A stretch of 64,000 nucleotides of DNA from Bagarius yarrelli (taxonomy: Eukaryota; Chordata; Actinopteri; Siluriformes; Sisoridae), in assembly GCA_005784505.1 (NCBI GenBank), contig VCAZ01000021.1:3909308-3973307 (forward strand), read 5' to 3'. The notes beneath the pieces were generated by a model. That model did not search any database. It was not told the origin of the DNA and saw only the letters and a list, made by a program, of their open reading frames with translations. Position 1 is the stretch's first letter. Each line of letters opens with the position of its first letter. This document shows, one piece after another, positions 62,184-64,000 of the stretch. A program made the translations under genes and the position numbers.

Positions 62184-63061
62184 TGTGGAAACTTCTGAGT
62201 GTCCGAACTTTTATAGAGTTTACGTATATATTTTTTCTCAAATCAGTGATTTATTACTACACAAATGACATTCGTGTCACGACTTGTTTCTGGCACCTGT
62301 ATCTGTTTTTATCAGCCATCCATAGCAATCACGTCTCCAGTCAACACTCAAGCGGACACACACAAATCCACTGCCAAAAAACTTTTGGCGCGTCTTTTAC
62401 ATACATAGCGGTAATAGCACCTAAAAGAGCATCGGAGCGCTCCGACAATTTACAGTAATTATTTACAAAGAAACTCCAAATGCTTACACAATTCTTTACA
62501 TTTTAGAGAAACAAAGTTTAAATATAAAAATGAAAATAAATTAAAAATAAAAGTTTCCAAGGTTATTATTGTTGATAGAAAGCCTTTTATTATTGATATA
62601 ATATCTTTTAATATAATTGTCCCAGAATCTGAATTTATTTGAGCTAAGCAACTCAAATTACTTTGTAAAGACGTACTTTATGTCCCAGTAAATGACTAAG
62701 CAAATTTTACTATGGATTTATATATAAATCATTTTATTTATAATTCATTTCAATATTATTGCACCAGAGGCTCAATTTTCAATCATTATTTAAAAATATA
62801 TATATATTCTAATTGTTAGTTATTCAAATCAACTTAGATTATTATTTTTTAAATGGAAAGTATGACTATTTTTTGGTTTGTTTTTAGCTTTATGCATTTA
62901 TAATTAAATTTCATCGTTGTTATTACTATCATTTTTTAAATTCAATTTTATTATTAATTGTTCAGCACGCCTCTATTCCTTTATTGTGTTATTATAAGCG
63001 CAGGTAGACGCACGACTCCATTTCCTATCATGCCTTGCGTTATTATGATCGTGTTAGTAAA
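62184..63061. promoter_or_regulatory. Divergent promoter interval NWD1-like/radx
   Basis: 878 bp between two start codons on opposite strands. The radx end has a ZNF143-like motif (63015-63039) and a YY1-like motif. The middle (62460-62960) is extremely AT-rich and shows no recognisable element. Confidence 0.5.
63015..63039 (+). promoter_or_regulatory. ZNF143/THAP11-type promoter motif
   Basis: actccatttcctatcatgcc followed by ttgcg matches about 18 of 25 positions of the ZNF143 (SBS) consensus, including the ATGC...TGCG half. It lies 23 bp before the radx ATG. Confidence 0.5.
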
Positions 63062-63070
63062 ATGGCTGCC
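63058..63070 (+). promoter_or_regulatory. YY1-type motif over the radx start codon
   Basis: AAAATGGCTGCCA fits the YY1 consensus (AAnATGGCnGC), which often overlaps the first codon in genes with short 5' UTRs. Confidence 0.5.
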
Positions 63071-63662
63071 ATGTCTGGCTGCTCTGGAGACTGCGCACTT
63101 CAAAGAAGCCTAAATAAACTCCTAACGACTCCATCTGGGTCTCTGAGAGTGAAAAGTCAAGCAGAGCCGCTATATGTAATTTCTCTTGATCGCTATGGAA
63201 GAGACCCGAATTTCGGTGTGTATTTCCCGGACAGTATTAGTGTGTCGGACAGTGTGTACGACGCGACTGTAACAGATGGAGACTGCAGAGTGAGAGTGTC
63301 TCTGGACCCCCGGCTCAACCGACTGATCCACACAAATACACTCTGCTGCGGTAGTGTGGTAAGAAATGTTGTGTTCTCGGCTATCGACCAAGGCGAAAAT
63401 GACAGCAAGACATTCCACGTGTGTAGTTTGGATGTGGACACTTCGAGCGGGAGAGACGCGGCTCTTGTCTGTCTTTCCTCGGTTAATGTGGACTCACTGC
63501 CGTGGGTGATGAGCGGCGAGCCGAGCCTGATCCCGCTCAGAGCCCACCGGAGCGCGTACCTTCCACTGTGGAATAATCACGACTTCTTCGGGGAAACATG
63601 GCGGCACACGCCCCCCTCTGAGAACGCCGGAGAGGACTCTGAGGAAGACGAGCTGGTGGAAG
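63062..63662 (+). CDS. radx: RADX (RPA1-related ssDNA-binding protein), first coding exon, partial
   Basis: The exon starts at ATG 63062 (MAAMSGCSGDC) and ends at a GT donor after AAG (63662), leaving phase 1: 200 codons plus one base. The gene continues beyond the window. PLYVISLDRY, then YDATVTDG, SLDPRLNRLIHTN and YLPLWNNHDFFGETW line up in order with human RADX (PVTVLAVQRY, YDVTISDG, YLDPSLNSLVYQN, YLALWNNEDPYGDIW), which I recognise as the first OB-fold-like region and its following loop. RADX binds single-stranded DNA at replication forks and restrains RAD51; this is family knowledge. The acidic EDSEEDELVE lies at the exon end. The frame runs on to a stop 12 bases into the intron, supporting the splice. 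The start is set by the YY1-like ATG context; an upstream in-frame TTG is unlikely. Confidence 0.85.
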
Positions 63663-64000
63663 GTAACCTGTAATGGCATGCCACCTTCAGCCTAGATGAA
63701 GTTAATGTCCCTAAATACATTGGCCACTTTATTACACACACACACACACACACACACACTCTCCTCTTCACACAGTTTATTACCCAGAGCCCACCTTTCT
63801 GCACCCCTTCAACTGTTAAACCAATTCCACTGACCTCCACACTACATATTTATTTCATCAACCAAATCATTTCATCATAGTCTTTTTTTTTTTTTGTAAA
63901 TGTTTTCCTTAGGATGAATAAAGTATCTGTCTGTCTTTCTATCTATATTTCTATCTGTCTTTCTATCCATCTATTTAGCTGTCCATGCCTTATAAAAATA
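63663..64000 (+). other. radx intron 1, start
   Basis: A CA microsatellite (63735-63761) and, at the window edge, ctgt/ctat-type units. No further exon is visible. Confidence 0.6.
63735..63761. repeat. (CA)n microsatellite
   Basis: About 13 CA units in radx intron 1. Confidence 0.95.

Noticed and set aside
62310..62340. RFX X-box near the NWD1-like start (attgctatggatgg)
   Set aside because: Only one half-site fits; the second half is degenerate.
63035..63061. Upstream extension of radx from a TTG
   Set aside because: The ATG at 63062 has YY1-type start context, and the TTG lies within the ZNF143-like motif.

Overview
The window is nuclear DNA of a ray-finned fish. The evidence is AT-rich sequence, intron-rich vertebrate genes, long dinucleotide and tetranucleotide microsatellites, and dense piscine repeats: tRNA-headed SINEs ending in the 'gcatttggcagacg...ttatccagagcgac' tail, hAT-type MITEs, a Tc1-like relic, and LINE and Gypsy relics. 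The SINE type resembles the Mermaid/Merman elements described in catfish and zebrafish, so an otophysan such as a catfish is a reasonable guess, but the sequence does not prove it.

Left third (1-20.6 kb): a repeat-rich flank, then a three-exon four-finger C2H2 zinc-finger gene (+, 3634-8845), a long repeat-filled intergenic region, and a head-to-head pair: bola2 (-, 15437-16950), a partner of cytosolic Fe-S glutaredoxin, and slx1 (+, 17670-20576), the GIY-YIG subunit of the SLX1-SLX4 structure-specific nuclease. BOLA2 and SLX1 are also neighbours at human 16p11.2, so this is old microsynteny. The bola2 exons are too short to stand out as ORFs and were found by reading splice sites.

Middle (20.6-43 kb): repeats, then three genes on the minus strand: two tandem MS4A/CD20-like four-span membrane protein genes (25665-30481 and 31439-34964), with the same exon plan and a shared promoter block, and a cd68-like lysosomal mucin of the LAMP family (37303-41473).

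Right third (43-64 kb): one large minus-strand gene with 30 coding exons (43150-62183) for a predicted 1906-residue NACHT + WD-repeat protein (NWD1-like). I joined all 30 exons by hand. Phases agree at every junction and the total is a whole number of codons. Two of its introns appear to be GC-AG. Its 5' end faces the first coding exon of radx (+, 63062-63662), an RPA1-like single-stranded-DNA-binding replication-fork factor that runs off the window. The 0.88-kb spacer carries a ZNF143-like site and a YY1-like site next to the radx start codon.

Functionally there are two DNA-maintenance genes (slx1, radx), one Fe-S trafficking gene (bola2), one transcription factor, and a co-oriented minus-strand run of immune-type genes (NWD1-like, cd68, two ms4a). 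I found no wholly new system. The most unusual points are the N-terminally extended NACHT-WD gene with GC-AG introns and a G-rich intronic minisatellite, the cleanly dated nested insertions (a solo LTR with 5-bp TSD, a hAT MITE with 8-bp TSD), and the fold-back element between the ms4a copies.
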